Assembly (NCBI GenBank): GCA_026545765.1
Contig: CM048839.1
Coordinates: 56,917,177-56,981,176 of the forward strand
Direction of reading: 5' to 3'
Length of the DNA: 64,000 bases
Source of the DNA: Plantago major
Taxonomy: Eukaryota; Streptophyta; Magnoliopsida; Lamiales; Plantaginaceae
The position numbers and the translations under genes are program-made. Shown here in pieces: positions 22,201-34,557 of this stretch. The notes under the pieces are model-generated. The model was not told where the DNA came from and did no database searches. It was given only the letters and a program-made list of their open reading frames with translations. The number at the start of each line of letters is the position of its first letter. Positions within the stretch are counted from its first letter, which is position 1.

Positions 22201-23119
22201 CTTTTTTCTTATGGTACCACCTTTTTTATTATAAGGGAGCAGTACCAACTAGTGAAAGAATTAACAATAATTATAGATCAAACAAATATCTTGCTTCTTC
22301 TTCTTCTCCTCCAAACTTGTTGGTTCAAACAAGGTTTACTAAAAGTTCACTCTTACATTCCCTTCTTAACTCAATAGTTCCACTAAGAGCATGAAAGACA
22401 CTTAAAGCAACGTAAAAAATTATAATAAGGTTAAGAGCAGCAATGAAATTTAGACTCATAATTAAGACCAGATCAAACGATAAAATATCGACTCATAATT
22501 TTGGAGAGAATTTTGTAGTGCTCTGTGTATTTGCATCTACCATTTCTTATATGTCTAGAAGCGAGTGTAAATTCCATCACGGTGTTCAGGCTGAAGGATG
22601 TAACACTTGCTGATGGGACCCAAAAGAAAAAGGCTGAAAGGATCACCAAAATTTCATTTGCAAGATGACGTACGTAGGGCACCTGATAGATCATGGTTTT
22701 ACGTATGTTGCAGTTTTACGTCTATGCTCACAGTCTTGAAGATTTTTTTCTCTTCATGTTTCACAAAACTTGTAGTAGAGTGCTCAAGGTCTGAGGTGGT
22801 CATATTGGTGAACATCTCCTCCTCAATTATTGTCCAGTCTGTGAAGCTCTCTTCTTTGACATTTTGTAGATGTCATCGATGTAGTTGAAGTTACTTGTCT
22901 GGTTTATAAAGTCTCCTTTTTTCCCCCGCTTCATGAATACTCCGCTACTCGCTTGAACAATATAAATGCATCTTACTGAAGCATGTCCTCGATTGGTCCT
23001 CCTGCACGTTTTATTAATCTTTGTTAAACTGTTGCAAGAAAGCACGCATTTTAGTATTACACGATGTAAATTGTGGTAGTTGTAAACCAGCTTAATAGTA
23101 TTGAATTCGATCCTATACA
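22201..23119. other. Intergenic, no feature recognised
   Basis: AT-rich sequence upstream of the polygalacturonase gene. Short ORFs on both strands look random. No repeat boundary, TIR or coding motif could be supported. Confidence 0.5.
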
Positions 23120-23235
23120 TATGTTAGGCTTAAGTTGATTAATAGAGGGATTACACCACCTTATGAAAGCAGTATAAATATGTATTCTTTAATATATGTG
23201 ATTAACTACTTTACTCTATCATGGTTCTACACTTT
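23120..23235 (+). repeat. Ancient Sirevirus LTR fragment
   Basis: The stretch TTGATTAATAGAGGGATTACACCACC ... GCAGTATAAATATG (quoted in part; 23133-23180) resembles 17876-17925 of the plus-strand Sirevirus LTR (GATTAGTTGAGGGATTACGC ... CACTATAAAAAG). Strongly diverged. Confidence 0.4.
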
Positions 23236-23725
23236 AAAAAATGAGCATATCAGTTGACAAGCCTTTAATCTTTCAAACTGTTGCTGGTCTGTTTGAAAAC
23301 TTTATTCCATCTGCATGAGGAAGAAAAAATTCATGCTAAGTACTGAAGCTTCACAAAGCACACGTCGAAGAAAAGATCGTTTTATATGGTGTATCATTGT
23401 GTCAACATAATGTGCACGCGACTCCTAGCTATCCAAGAACTAACCGAGTTTATATTATAAATTATTATACTTTGGGTGCAGATCCATTACTCCATGTTTT
23501 TATTATTACCACGTATTGAATATCTTGTGGGAATTTTAACAATTGGTATTTTTAGAATTTAGTCGAAAAAACCTCTTTATTCAACAATTGTAGAACTTGA
23601 CGCCATTCATGACATTAATCTTTTAGGCAATAAAGCGATAGTTTAGGAATGAGATAAATTTGTCAAACCACAACATTGAACATTGTCTTGTAAGGTCCTC
23701 ATTTATTTCTCTCACAAATATTACC

Positions 23726-23734
23726 CTATATATT
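23726..23734 (+). promoter_or_regulatory. Probable TATA box of the polygalacturonase gene
   Basis: CTATATATT lies about 85 bp upstream of the ATG, giving a leader of about 50-60 nt, which is ordinary for a plant gene. Confidence 0.5.
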
Positions 23735-23816
23735 CAATAGTACCATTCGTTTACAAACATCAATGTGAATGCTAATATTTGCATATATCAACGTACCATT
23801 ATATTAGAACAAGGTT

Positions 23817-25715
23817 ATGGATTCAAAAATGGCCATTGCAATCATCCTTGCTTTGCCATTGTTGGCATACATAGCCAACGCTCATCCTGTAACCTTTGAC
23901 ATCACAAAGTATGGTGCGAAAAATAATGCAGATATTAGTAAGGTATGGACCTGTTACTCGTAAATAATACTTCTCTACAGTTTTTATGTTACAAATTTTT
24001 TTTCATACATTATATTTCATTAACAGGTGTGTATATGTTTTTAGGTTTTATTAAAAGTATGGACGGAGGCATGTGCATCAGATCAAAGTAGCAAAATTGT
24101 AATTCCAAAAGGGACATGGCAATTAAGCCAAGTAAAACTATTAGGACCAAACAAGTCACCAATTGAGCTGAATGTGCAAGGCACATTGAAAGCACCAGGC
24201 GGTAGTTTGCCAAAATCAGGAGAGAACTGGATTACAATCAATTACGTTAACAATCTAGAGGTTTCTGGTGGTGGTATATTTGATGGCCAGGGCCATCAAG
24301 CTTGGAAGAAAAATGATTGTCACAAAAATACTAAATGTGAACAACTTCCTCTCGTAAGTGCTCACATAATTTTTGTTCGCTGATTTTAATACGTGCAAGT
24401 AATGTGAATTAAGTATTTAGAAGATTCGTATAAATTTAATATGTTTGTTTATGAAAAAGTATTCAAGTTCAAAACAATAACATGAATGTATGCAGAACTT
24501 GAGCTTCAATTTCATCAACAATTCAATCATCCACGACGTGACATCCAAAGACAGCAAAAATTTCCACATAAATCTCATCTCTAGTCACAATGTAACATTC
24601 TCACAAGTTACCATCTCTGCACCTGGTGATTCTCCGAACACCGATGGACTCCACTTGGCACGTTCATCTAATGTTTATGTCATAGATTCAGTAATCGAAA
24701 CTGGTGATGATTGCATCTCCATTGGCGATGAATCAAAAGAATTCCATATCACAAATGTGAAATGTGGTCCAGGCCATGGCATTAGCATTGGAAGCCTGGG
24801 CAAGTATTCTGGAGAGAAAGATGTAACTGGTATATATGTCAAGAAATGTACCTTCAAGAATACAGAAAATGGTGTTCGCATAAAAACCTGGCCTTCTACT
24901 TCAATCAAACTAAAAGTCTCAGAATTGCATTTTGAAGACCTTACAATGGACAATGTTACTCATCCAATCACCATTGATCAAGAATATTGCCCGTGGAACC
25001 AATGCAAATTAGACGTAAGTAAATTTTTTAAAAAAAAATTTAGTTATCCCTCCGTGAAAGAAGAAATTGCACAATTGACATTTCAGTATTTTTCAAGGTC
25101 TCCATTGACCACTAACTAATCTTAAATTATATCGGGTGAATATTTTATAAAATTATTATATGAAAGTACGCATTTTGACTTTTAATATAGTTTAATTAAA
25201 TATTTTTCCAATTTAATATGAAAGTGTTTTGTAGTAAATGTCGACTTTGAAGTTAACTCAAAAGTGGATGTGACATTAGTTCTAACATGATGGGAGAAAA
25301 AATATCCTCATGTTAGTTCCTATTATAATTATCCTATAGGGCCTATCAGCGTTTAATTTTCAAGCGGATATAAAAACTAACAACTAATTTGTTTTTTGTG
25401 CAGTCTCCATCACTTGTGTCGATCACCGGAGTCTACATAAAGGAAGTGAGAGGAACAACAAATGGAGCAGATCCTATTGTATTGGCATGTAGCAAGAGCA
25501 ATCCATGCCAAAATGTTAATATTGGAAATGTGAATCTCCAACCGAAGGGAGACATCAAGGCTTTATCCGCCGATGCTAAGACTTCCAAAGCATTATCTTC
25601 TTCTAAAGTTAAATCCTCTACAGGTCTTGATTCTAAATGTTCCAATGTTAAGCCCATTCTTACAGGCAAACAAAATATACCAATTTGTGGTAACTTGGCA
25701 TCTTTGTCCGCTTAG
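23817..25715 (+). CDS. Polygalacturonase (glycoside hydrolase family 28), exo-PG / pollen-type clade
   Basis: Predicted exons are 23817-23942, 24045-24353, 24496-25014 and 25404-25715. All three introns are GT-AG and phase 0, giving about 421 residues, normal for the family. A signal peptide (MDSKMAIAIILALPLLAYIANA) implies secretion to the cell wall, where GH28 enzymes hydrolyse alpha-1,4-galacturonan in pectin. The four family signatures are present: NTDG (APGDSPNTDG), GDDC (ETGDDCISIG), GHG (CGPGHGISIGSLG) and RIK (NGVRIKTWP). DQEYCPWNQC and TGKQNIPIC near the end fit the plant exo-polygalacturonase group often expressed in pollen. The last exon has an unusual Lys/Ser/Ala-rich linker (near-repeat ALSADAKTSKALSSSK) before the final cysteines. 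No stop or frameshift is seen, so it appears intact. The single-gene context gives no operon-like information; expression is untested. Confidence 0.92.
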
Positions 25716-25883
25716 ATGATCTCTATTTTTGTTCAACTATGTATTTGACCATGTGGCAATTTCCCTAATATATATTATTTATTCACTTCAAATTGTATCT
25801 TATATTCCGTTCATTTTCTACATGTTTATGATTTTGCGATTGATATAATTTATTCCTGGAATTATTATACTTAGAGTTTATTC

Positions 25884-25889
25884 AATAAA
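25884..25889 (+). terminator. Candidate polyadenylation signal
   Basis: AATAAA about 170 nt after the polygalacturonase stop codon, in AT-rich 3' sequence. Confidence 0.4.
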
Positions 25890-25999
25890 ATTATAATTAA
25901 TGATTTTCTCTTTGTTCATTTATACAACAAATTATATTTTACTTGGTTAATCCCTTTTCTAAGAGATATATTGAAAGTAAATAAAATTATATTCTACTT

Positions 26000-26405
26000 G
26001 GTGTTAGTAAAGATAATCAATTTACTTATTTATCTTTTCTGGGAATGTGATGTATGAATTGTTGAGTCACACAACAATTGCATTGACTGAGTGGGCGTGA
26101 CGGTGCTGACTAACCGTGACATGGTACTTAGCATTGAACCTTGGTGTCGCAAGAGGCATATGCGTAGACTTTTATTCAAGTAGTTGGGAGTAGCACAATA
26201 CGAGCTACGTTGGGGATCCCTAACACCTTCCCATCCATTGATTATAAAACCATTTATGGAATTCAGCTACATCATAATCCATCTGTCTGCTGTTTGCACA
26301 CATAAACACTCTCGGTGGAGAATGACATCCCGAGTCAACTTTCTGCTATTTTGTGGATTTGTAGGCTTCCGACTTCAAATAAATGTAAATCTGTGATTGT
26401 ATTTA
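26000..26405 (+). repeat. Athila-type LTR subtype Z, fragment
   Basis: Second plus-strand copy of the sequence at about 19640-20080: AATCAATTTACTT, TTGAGTCACACAACAATTGC, GTAGTTGGGAGTAGCACA, CATCCCGAGTCAACTTTC. It begins about 285 bp after the polygalacturonase stop and is truncated at both ends. Confidence 0.72.
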
Positions 26406-28023
26406 GAAATGAGGAAGGCTTATGAGAGACCACCATTAGAGAAAGACTTAAGAGACTAACTTTCTTTAATTATATAAATACCCCAAACCAAAAGCTAGCT
26501 ATTAAAAGTACCCCAACCCAACCACAGGCCAGAAAGTGGGTCGTTACAAATGGGTCATTATATATACTCAACCATAACCCACATACTTCATAATTCTTAC
26601 AAAACCCTAAAAAATTGATAAACTAAAATTCATCTCTCTAAAAACATAAACTCGTCGGAAAAGCTACAAATCGTTGGAAAATATGCTCGAACTTGCCGGA
26701 AACAACATCACAAAGGTAAAATCTGGATATTTGATGATGTTCATCTCGAAATCTGCTTTTCAAGCTCAAATTCGTTCCAAATCGACTAAATCAAGCTCGA
26801 GATCACTAGAAATAACATCACGAATGTACGAACAACTAGATCTCGACACAATTTATGTGAAATCGGTGTTTATTTAACAATTGTAGTTGAAATTTCGAAT
26901 CTGATCTGAAAATCACTAATTTTTGTTTCAAATGTTCTGGCTAATATGTGTAATGTTCTGGCTTTTACTTGTAATGTTCTTGCTTATATGAAGGATGTTC
27001 AACTAAACAGAGTACATGAACATATGCTCGAAAATTGGTGTTTCTACTACGATTTGATTGTTTATCCACTGATCTACTCAAAAAGTGCTCGTATATAAGT
27101 TTCAACAACGTTTTGATTCAAATATAAATTGATGAATTGTTTTTTCACAATAGAAGTTGAGATCCGGAAACAGATCTTAAAAAAATCGCGTAGAGCATTG
27201 TTCAAATGTTCTAGCTAATCTATATGATGTTGTGACTTATGTATGTAATGTTATTAGTGATATGGGGATGTACAACTTAAACAGAGTATTTGTGTAATAA
27301 TACGTGTAATGTTGTTAAAAATATGTGTAATGTTTCAAATGATGCATGTAATGTTTCTGGTGATGTCTGTAATGTTTTCAATGATAGTATATCATATTGC
27401 AAATGTTGTAATGTTATTGCTTATATCGTGAATACTCTCACTTATATAGCCTATATTTATTGGTTTAACAATATCAACGTCATATTTGGGACCGGGTACT
27501 ACGTTGGAAAAACTCGACGGAAAATGAAACATGGTAGCTAGGAGAATATTGGAAGATGGATATCAATGTGATATGCTTTTAAGTACTATTCATTCAATGC
27601 TATGACTTAAATTAGTAATGTTATAAACTATGTCACTAATGTAATTGATATATGTTCAATGTTTCAGGTGATAAATACTTCCTCGGTTCCGTCAATGCCG
27701 ACATAGTTGAAGAGGCAAATGAAGAACCTAAGGAAACTCTAAATATGATTTAAAAAAGTTCATATATTAGCTAATGAACTTATTTATATGAGTGATGTTC
27801 TAGAATATAAAGTTCTAAACTATGTTGGTAATGTTCTAACCTATTTGGGCAAAGTTCTCAACTATTTGAGTAAAATGTTCTTAGGTATATGAGTGATGAT
27901 CTAGGGTATAATGTTCTCAACAATTTGGGTAATGTTCTCAACTATTTGGGTAATGTTACGTATTTATAAAATGTTCTTCACTATTTGGGCGTTTGGTAAT
28001 AAAATAATATTGAGATGTTCCTG
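26406..28023. repeat. AT-rich region with a degenerate ATGTT minisatellite
   Basis: From about 26930 to 27990 the word (A/G)ATGTT recurs about 20 times, in places with a period near 20 bp (for example 27305-27385: GTAATGTT...). Short ORFs here are by-products of the repeat. The left part (26406-26930) has no recognised homology; it may be part of an unclassified DNA transposon. Confidence 0.5.
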
Positions 28024-29491
28024 TGACGTATGCTTGAATTATTTCTTATAAAAACAAGTAGTAAAGCAGTCTTGTAAACATACACAACTAAACCACATGA
28101 TCGTTCTCTCGAGGAACTAATTAATCAATTGTCAAGTTATGGAGTACAGATAAACAAGTTTGTGGAAGCAATATGATCAGGAATATTCATTCTACTTATT
28201 CTAGCTAACCAAAAGCAGAAAACCTAGACAACTCTAGCACAGTTAATGAGAAGTATGAACATAGTAGTTAAGTTCAGGATAAATATGTTTACGGAAATAT
28301 AATCACAATCTGCTTATGGTGATTCACACGTTGTCACAGTTAGGATGTCCAATAATAGCAAAATTGATCTTAACCAAATTTTTTTCGAATGTTTAGTTTA
28401 ACATAATTATCTGATTGTCAGACAGATAATTCTTGAACAAACGATTAGAAGGTTTTAGCGAATCTAATTTCACAAGTTATTACGAATATTTTTTTATCTA
28501 GGTTAACTCCCGTTTGAATCGAATCCATAGCAACAAACCCTAACCTACAAAATTCTTTACTTCACTACTGCATTCATACAAGAATTAGCTAATCAATGAC
28601 ATTGTAGAAGCATGCAAATCCATTGTCACATGAATACACATAAGATTGATGGAAACGAAGAATCAAGCATAAACAAGCAATCAAGTTGTCAAATTGAAAG
28701 AAGATATGCAATAGAAAATCGAATTCCAACCTCTGAACGTGAATTCGTGAATCAAACACACGATTACAAGTCAATAGCTAAATTCCCAAGTGTACAAGAT
28801 AAAACCTAGGGTTCTTAGACCCTCAAATTAGGTTTAGAATAAAGTATATTTGAAGTTATGGTGAACGAAATCAATTTAAAGGTGAAAAAACGAAGAAAAA
28901 CAAGCCAAAGATCGCCAAAATCTCGACCAAAAGACCTGGGACGCGTCCTGTGAGTTCCTGAGACGCGTCCTAGGATGCGTCTTGCGGACTGTGAGACTGG
29001 GACGCGTCTCTAAAGGAATTAGAACGTGTCCCAGATTCCTGTGTCCCTAAAACTTCTCTAGATGCTTGTATAGGCCTAATTGGGCCATGCTTCCTCACGA
29101 AAATTGTAGCACTTTGAATTATCTACGCGTGGCCACCAAAATCAGGTCAATGGGACATCATATGAGAGAGTTATGGCCATAATGGCTAGATTGCTCCGTA
29201 AGTTTCAGTTTTTCGCAGTCTCGCTTAAATGACTCTAAAATCTTCGTCTGAACTCCCAATCCACTTCCGTTTTTGTCATTTTGCTCCAATTTCAAAGATC
29301 TAAATTCATTTATAAATTTCCAAAATCATCATTTTTACTCCAATTTTCACCTAAAAACACGACAATCTGCAAAACAAAAATAAAACACAAAAAACATGAA
29401 AAAGCACAAGAAACACTATAAAATACTAACAAAGACTTACAAAAAACACGGTAAAAAAGACATGATGAACCTCTAAATTATGGTCTCATCA
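28024..29491 (-). repeat. Athila-type 3' LTR, subtype W
   Basis: The left edge TGACGTATGCTTGAATTA is the LTR 3' end (compare TGATGTGCTCAAATTA at 11665). The right edge TGGTCTCATCA is the LTR start, next to a degenerate PPT (minus strand CAGTTTGGAAAGTT). Length is 1468 bp. It contains repeated ACGCGTC palindromes at about 28938-29030. No PBS lies on its left, so it is a 3' LTR. Confidence 0.78.
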
Positions 29492-31079
29492 AACTTTCCA
29501 AACTGAACCTTTGCTTGTCCTCGAGCAAACAAATAGCTTAGACTCGACTAGACTCTAACCACATAAACACACAAAATTAGTTAAAAATCCATGCTTCTGA
29601 ATCTACCATTGCAAGCAGTAAACCCAAATGATGCAAATATTTTGAACTTTCGCTAACGTTGGTAGAAAATCAAGTAGAAATCACACAAGTTCATTTCCAA
29701 AGTAAATAAGACTTAAGTCTAGCTCGATAATCCCTCACAGGTGATTAACTTGTGTCTCTCTCTCACTTCTGGAAGTGTCCAGCAAAGGTATACACTCAAA
29801 ACAAAAGTCTAGGTGGTGACTTTCGTCAGAAGATGCCACAACTCTCTTATGCTAATGTACTCAATTTGTCAAGTCGAAAGGGACTTCAGCACATGACTTA
29901 GGTAAAGAAATAAAATGACAGACTAATTGCTGCTCTCCCTTTTTTATTTTTTTATTTTGCACACTATTTTTTAACCATTAAAAATTATATGCATGCTTTA
30001 TTGCTTGGCCTCATTGAGTTCTTTTTTGACTCAATTTTTTGCAGGTGTCTGCTTTACCGATAATCTGCACTTTTGTGCATGTCAGTTTGGTGTACGTGCC
30101 ATCAACCTCACGAAGATGTAGCTTTTTGGCCACGCCGGTATGTGGTAGTATTTGAAACACGCCTAACACGACCAACGGTGATCATTTAAGACCACAGATC
30201 CACCCCGAGACTTTTCTAAATATTTTTGAGAAACAGCAGAATGACTGAAAAATTAAATACAAAATGGCTCCAGTAAAACAAAGAACAGTCGTAAGGATAG
30301 AAACTCTCCTCCCCAAACCCGTTGGGAAAAATTAAAAATAGGATTGGAAAACATGTCGTTCGTCATCCTTAACTACAAAGAGTACACATAATTATGGAGT
30401 GGCGCAATAACTTAACAAAGGAATTGCTCAACCCAGTAATCACACAAACAAATGCCGGTATAATATCTTTTCATCGGCTATTAGGCTTCTCACGGCTTTT
30501 GGACTACAGAGCTAACCAGACTTCTTATTTAAAGAGGAAACAAACTTGCACAATTTCTAGCCTACTTACCACTACTAATTAGCAATCACTCAAAATGTAA
30601 GCATCAAGCAGGTTTAAAAATAGCAATGGATGTCCGACTTGGAAGTTTAACTCGGGCTCAAAAAAGAAAAAATTAAAAAATAGGCCAAAAATTGGATGGA
30701 GGCCAAGAGACTCTAACTAGAATATTAAAACAAAAAGTAAAAGGAGGAAAAGAAAACAATTACATAAAAGTGGCTAACATACCAACCCACATAGACTGAA
30801 AGTAAGGCACACAGGCCACACATAGACATGCAACCCTATGTGGCTCACGAAGCACCACTAGAAAAGCAGTAAAAACAAATAGAAAACACATAAATTCCCT
30901 CCCCAAACCTGAACTCTAACTCGTCCTCGAGCTTGGAATTTAAGCAAGGAGAAAGAAAACACATATTGCAGACATGTAATAGGTAAAAAACGAGAGAAAA
31001 CAAAAGATGTCACCATTTATTACTACCTACTAAAAAAAAGAAAAACTAACCCCCGGGTTGCCTCCCGGGAAGCGCCTTT
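29492..31079 (-). repeat. Athila-type 3' region (subtype W element)
   Basis: Noncoding. It has a CTCGAGGACAAGC hairpin-like module and PPT next to the LTR (about 29492-29525). Conserved block 1 is at about 30045-30220 and block 2 at about 30300-30545. A second module (minus strand GCTCGAGGACGAG ... GGTTTGGGGAGGG) is at about 30898-30932. Confidence 0.65.
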
Positions 31080-31470
31080 TACTGTAGTTGTTGGCTCGAC
31101 TTCCGAGGTATTCTGCTATCCATTATCAAACGGGAACGAGTCCCTTGCATCCTTCCCGATATCCTCAAGCTTTTGGGAGCCATCCTTAGCTCCTCTCCTC
31201 AAGCTCTCCAGTAGGTCCCTAATTCCCTACAGACAAGAATTAAACAAATAAGTAGAATCAAAACCTAAAAAATAACCTAAGGGAATAGGGGACAAATAAA
31301 AAGAAAAGAAAGGATCGAAACTCCCTTTGTAAATATCTGTGCAGTGGCTCTCAAGGCCGAAGAAATCCTGAGTCTGGATGGTAGCATGTGTAACAGCTAT
31401 GGAAGGGAATGAAAGAGCATCCTCTAAAATCTCATCATCAGATACTTCCTAAGTGCATCCTTCGTCGATC
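31080..31470 (-). pseudogene. Remnant of the acidic Athila-associated ORF
   Basis: In the frame ending near 31318 the minus strand gives EVSDDEILEDALSF, then ATIQTQ and KGSFDP. This parallels the acidic ORF at 13617-14285 (DVTDEETELAIF, DTIQM, PGSFDP). The flanking DNA at 31120-31260 also matches 13680-13800. The 5' part is missing where a copia fragment of opposite orientation begins. Confidence 0.5.
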
Positions 31471-31473
31471 TGA

Positions 31474-32065
31474 AGAATAGAAGAGTCTAATTCAGCCTGG
31501 GAGATTCTCCAAAGGCATTGTGAAGGAGATTCAAGTGTGAAAGAAACTAAGCTTCAGATTGTACTTAGAAAATTTGAAAATCTTAGAATGGAGGATGATG
31601 AGACAATATCTACTTACTTTGAAAAACTGCTGGATATTTCCAATGAAAGCTATATCTTAGGTAATCCTTTGTCAAACAAAACCTTGGTTTATAAGATAGT
31701 TAGAACTTTGTCAAAACGCTAGAAACCAAGAAAATTGCTATTAAAACATCTCTTAAATTGGCAACTATGGATATACAGACCTTAATAAACTATGAGTTAA
31801 ACATGGAAAATCCTCCTACTAACTCCAAGGAAAAAGGTCTGATGCTTCAATCACTTGATGAAGAAGACGATGTTGATTTTAATGCTTTCTTTAATTCCAT
31901 GGTTAAACGTTTTCAAAAGAGCAATCTTAGGGATAAGCTTAAACCTGGATCCAGTAAAATGTTTTCCCCTAGTAAGAAATTTCCTTCTAAGAAACTTGCT
32001 AAGTATTCTTAAAAAAAACCATCTGATGAGGATAGCGAAAATCTTATGAAAACTCAATATCATGC
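31474..32065 (+). pseudogene. gag: Ty1/copia gag fragment (UBN2-type)
   Basis: Coding similarity starts at about 31474 (IEESNSAWEILQRHCEGDS) and continues through KFENLRMEDDETISTYFEKLLDIS, typical of the copia gag UBN2 region. A TAG stop at about 31720 interrupts it. It continues at 31758-32012 with ATMDIQTLINYELNMENP and an acidic then basic tail. It is bounded on the left by the Athila W remnant and on the right by the LTR at 32066. No LTR, zinc knuckle or pol for this fragment is visible nearby. Confidence 0.72.
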
Positions 32066-32692
32066 TGATGTGCACTCAGAGATTTTGATTTCGTTGTAGA
32101 ATCTGTAATCCCTAAACACAATCAATGATTAAATTTATTTATGTCGGAAGCCCTCAAATCCACACTTTATAGCGGAAAGCTGACTCGGGATGTCGTTCTC
32201 CATGGACACTTATCATAGGAACAAGCAAATAACGTATGTAAATTGTAAGCAGAAAGTAAACAGAATGATTGCAGTAAACCCTAATTTGAAGAGATGTAAG
32301 CGATGATGGAAAAGCGTAAAGGATCCCCGACCTCCCTTTGCTATGCTACTCCCAACTACTTAGAATCAAACAACGTACTAGCCGTCTACTGGCAGCAAAG
32401 AAACATGCCAAAAGGATCAAGTCGTAGTTAATTCAGACACAACACACTATCTCGTCACGTTTTCAGAAAAATCACACAGGATAAAGTAAAGTCCGTCACC
32501 AAGACGTAGTTAGTAAGGATTTCCCACGTAAAGAGTCGGACGAATAAAGAACAAGTATGGAATTATGTTTTAACACTAATTCATTAATATATCACGGTAT
32601 ATAAAGAAGTAGCAAAATAAGAGTTACAGCGGTTCGCCTTTACAAGAGAAAGTTAACTACTCATATCTAAAGACAAAAATCAAAAAGAACAC

Positions 32693-32734
<42 letters not shown>

Positions 32735-33034
32735 AAAGTGGTCTTCTAAAAAGTTGTTGCATCTTCAATTATCTTCGCATTAGTTGGTCGCATGACATGT
32801 TTTAACTCCTCGAACTCCGTGCAACGGTCAATCCGACGTATTTGCTTAACTTTCTCGATTTTGCACAATTATGCCGTTTTCGTGCCTGAAATCGTGCAAT
32901 TCCTCAAAAACACGATCATGACCTACAAAATACACATGCAGTTGGTAATTGACCATAAAATGATACAAATATTGAATCTAATGAAAAATGAGGATGTAAA
33001 AGCATGCTATATTGCACATTTGATTGTCACATCA
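32066..33034 (-). repeat. Athila-type 3' LTR, subtype Z
   Basis: 969 bp. On the minus strand it starts TGATGTGACAATC directly after the PPT (GGTTTGGGGGTG) and ends GAGTGCACATCA. It contains a GAA-rich microsatellite at about 32698-32735. Fragments of the same LTR in plus orientation lie at 19451-20120 and 26000-26405. Confidence 0.8.
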
Positions 33035-34552
33035 CACCCCCAAACCAGTTTCTTGCTCGTCATCGAGCATGACAATAACGATAATCAAGAATTGACGATG
33101 ATATGAGCAGCAAGCATAAACCACCAAATAATCAAATAGCCAGTTTCTAGGGTTTCAAAACTCTACTGACTCGCTTAGTTTCAACTCCAACTCATGACTC
33201 CACAGCAAACAAGTAACAAGTAAGCATCACTCACTACAGCCATCAGTTACAAGTGTAACCCAATGTCCTTATAGGTGTACTTCAAAATCATTACCTCGTG
33301 GTTACGTTATGCAATCCTGCTCCCAAAAGTCAAGGCACAAATCAAAGTAGTACTCATGTTGGCTTGGTAAGTAAAATAGGTAGGATAATATAGAGGAGTG
33401 TTTGGATAAGCATCATTAAAAGATAACAAGGTAGAACAAAGGGCATTTTAGGGTACTTATCCTTTCAGACACCGAGTTCCTTCCTTCGACTTCGTCTTCT
33501 CTCAACGATAAATCTTCAACTTCTCCTTTATCATCGTAACTACATCGGTTGCTTCACACATAGACTACTTGCTCCTTTTTCTTTTACGTTTTCTTTTGAC
33601 ATACTATTTTTTTGCAGTCGTTTTACTGACTCATATGCTTTTGGTTGGCAATCATTGGGCTCTTTTAGTCTCTACATTTTTTGGTAGTGTCTGTTTTAGC
33701 GAATTCCGCACTTTTTTGCATGATGGTTTGGTATACATGCCATCAACCCTCACGGACATGTAGGTTTTTAGGGCCATGCCGGTATGTGGGTAGTATCTGT
33801 AACATGCCCAACACGAAAATGGTGATCACAAGGACCACAGATCCACTCCGAGACTTTTGTACATTTGCTTTTTTCGGTACTTTCATTTTTATTTTTCTGG
33901 AGCAAGAGCTAGTGATTTTCAGCACCGGCAATACAACAGTAGGGCCAACAAGGTTACCTTCGATGATTTTCATCTTCCACTTCTCCCCCAAACCAATTTC
34001 TCGAACAAAGGTTAGGGTTTTCTTCTCTACTTTCCCCCAAACCAATTCTCGATCATGATCAAAACATGATTCTCCTCCATTCTTTGAAACTCGTTGCTTT
34101 GTTTCTTTGTTCAAGCTCGGCGGTAGGTTGCTGTCACCACTTAAGTAAAGCATGTATAAGATATATGGTGGAGTTTCATAAGGGCTCAAAAAGCTTTCAA
34201 AGGGGTTAGTGAGAGGTATAGAAAAGGATTCAGAAAGGTGAGTACTAATAATCATATTCATGCTGCTGACAAATAAAGACTCAAGGGTAGCAGTGTTCAC
34301 ACGGTTGTACACGGGATTTTAATTAGACTAACAAGTAAACTCACTCATCAAAGTAGCATGGGTCGGATTCGGTCCGAGCATATAATCAGCAAGCAGCGAA
34401 GCAAGAAAACAAATCCACAACCCCTCATCTTAGTCATGGTTCACTCTCGGTACACTCCCACAGATCAAAACTTTTTTCACCAAGTAAAAGACCTTAGACG
34501 TAACAAATAAGCATAAATTAAAATTCAAACTACTAGGTGTGAGTATTTAAAG
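33035..34552 (-). repeat. Athila Z 3' region
   Basis: Noncoding stretch next to the PPT at 33035-33047. It includes a CTCGATGACGAGC hairpin-like module and conserved block 1 at about 33680-33860. It is interrupted at 34558 by the chromovirus-like element and resumes at 40582. Confidence 0.65.
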
Positions 34553-34557
34553 TTATT

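Noticed and set aside
22473..23120. Short minus-strand ORFs upstream of the polygalacturonase
   Set aside because: No recognisable motif, unremarkable length for AT-rich DNA, no promoter or splice logic.
27290..27541. Plus-strand ORF rich in Cys, Asn and Val
   Set aside because: It is a translation of the ATGTT minisatellite; periodic DNA explains the periodic residues.
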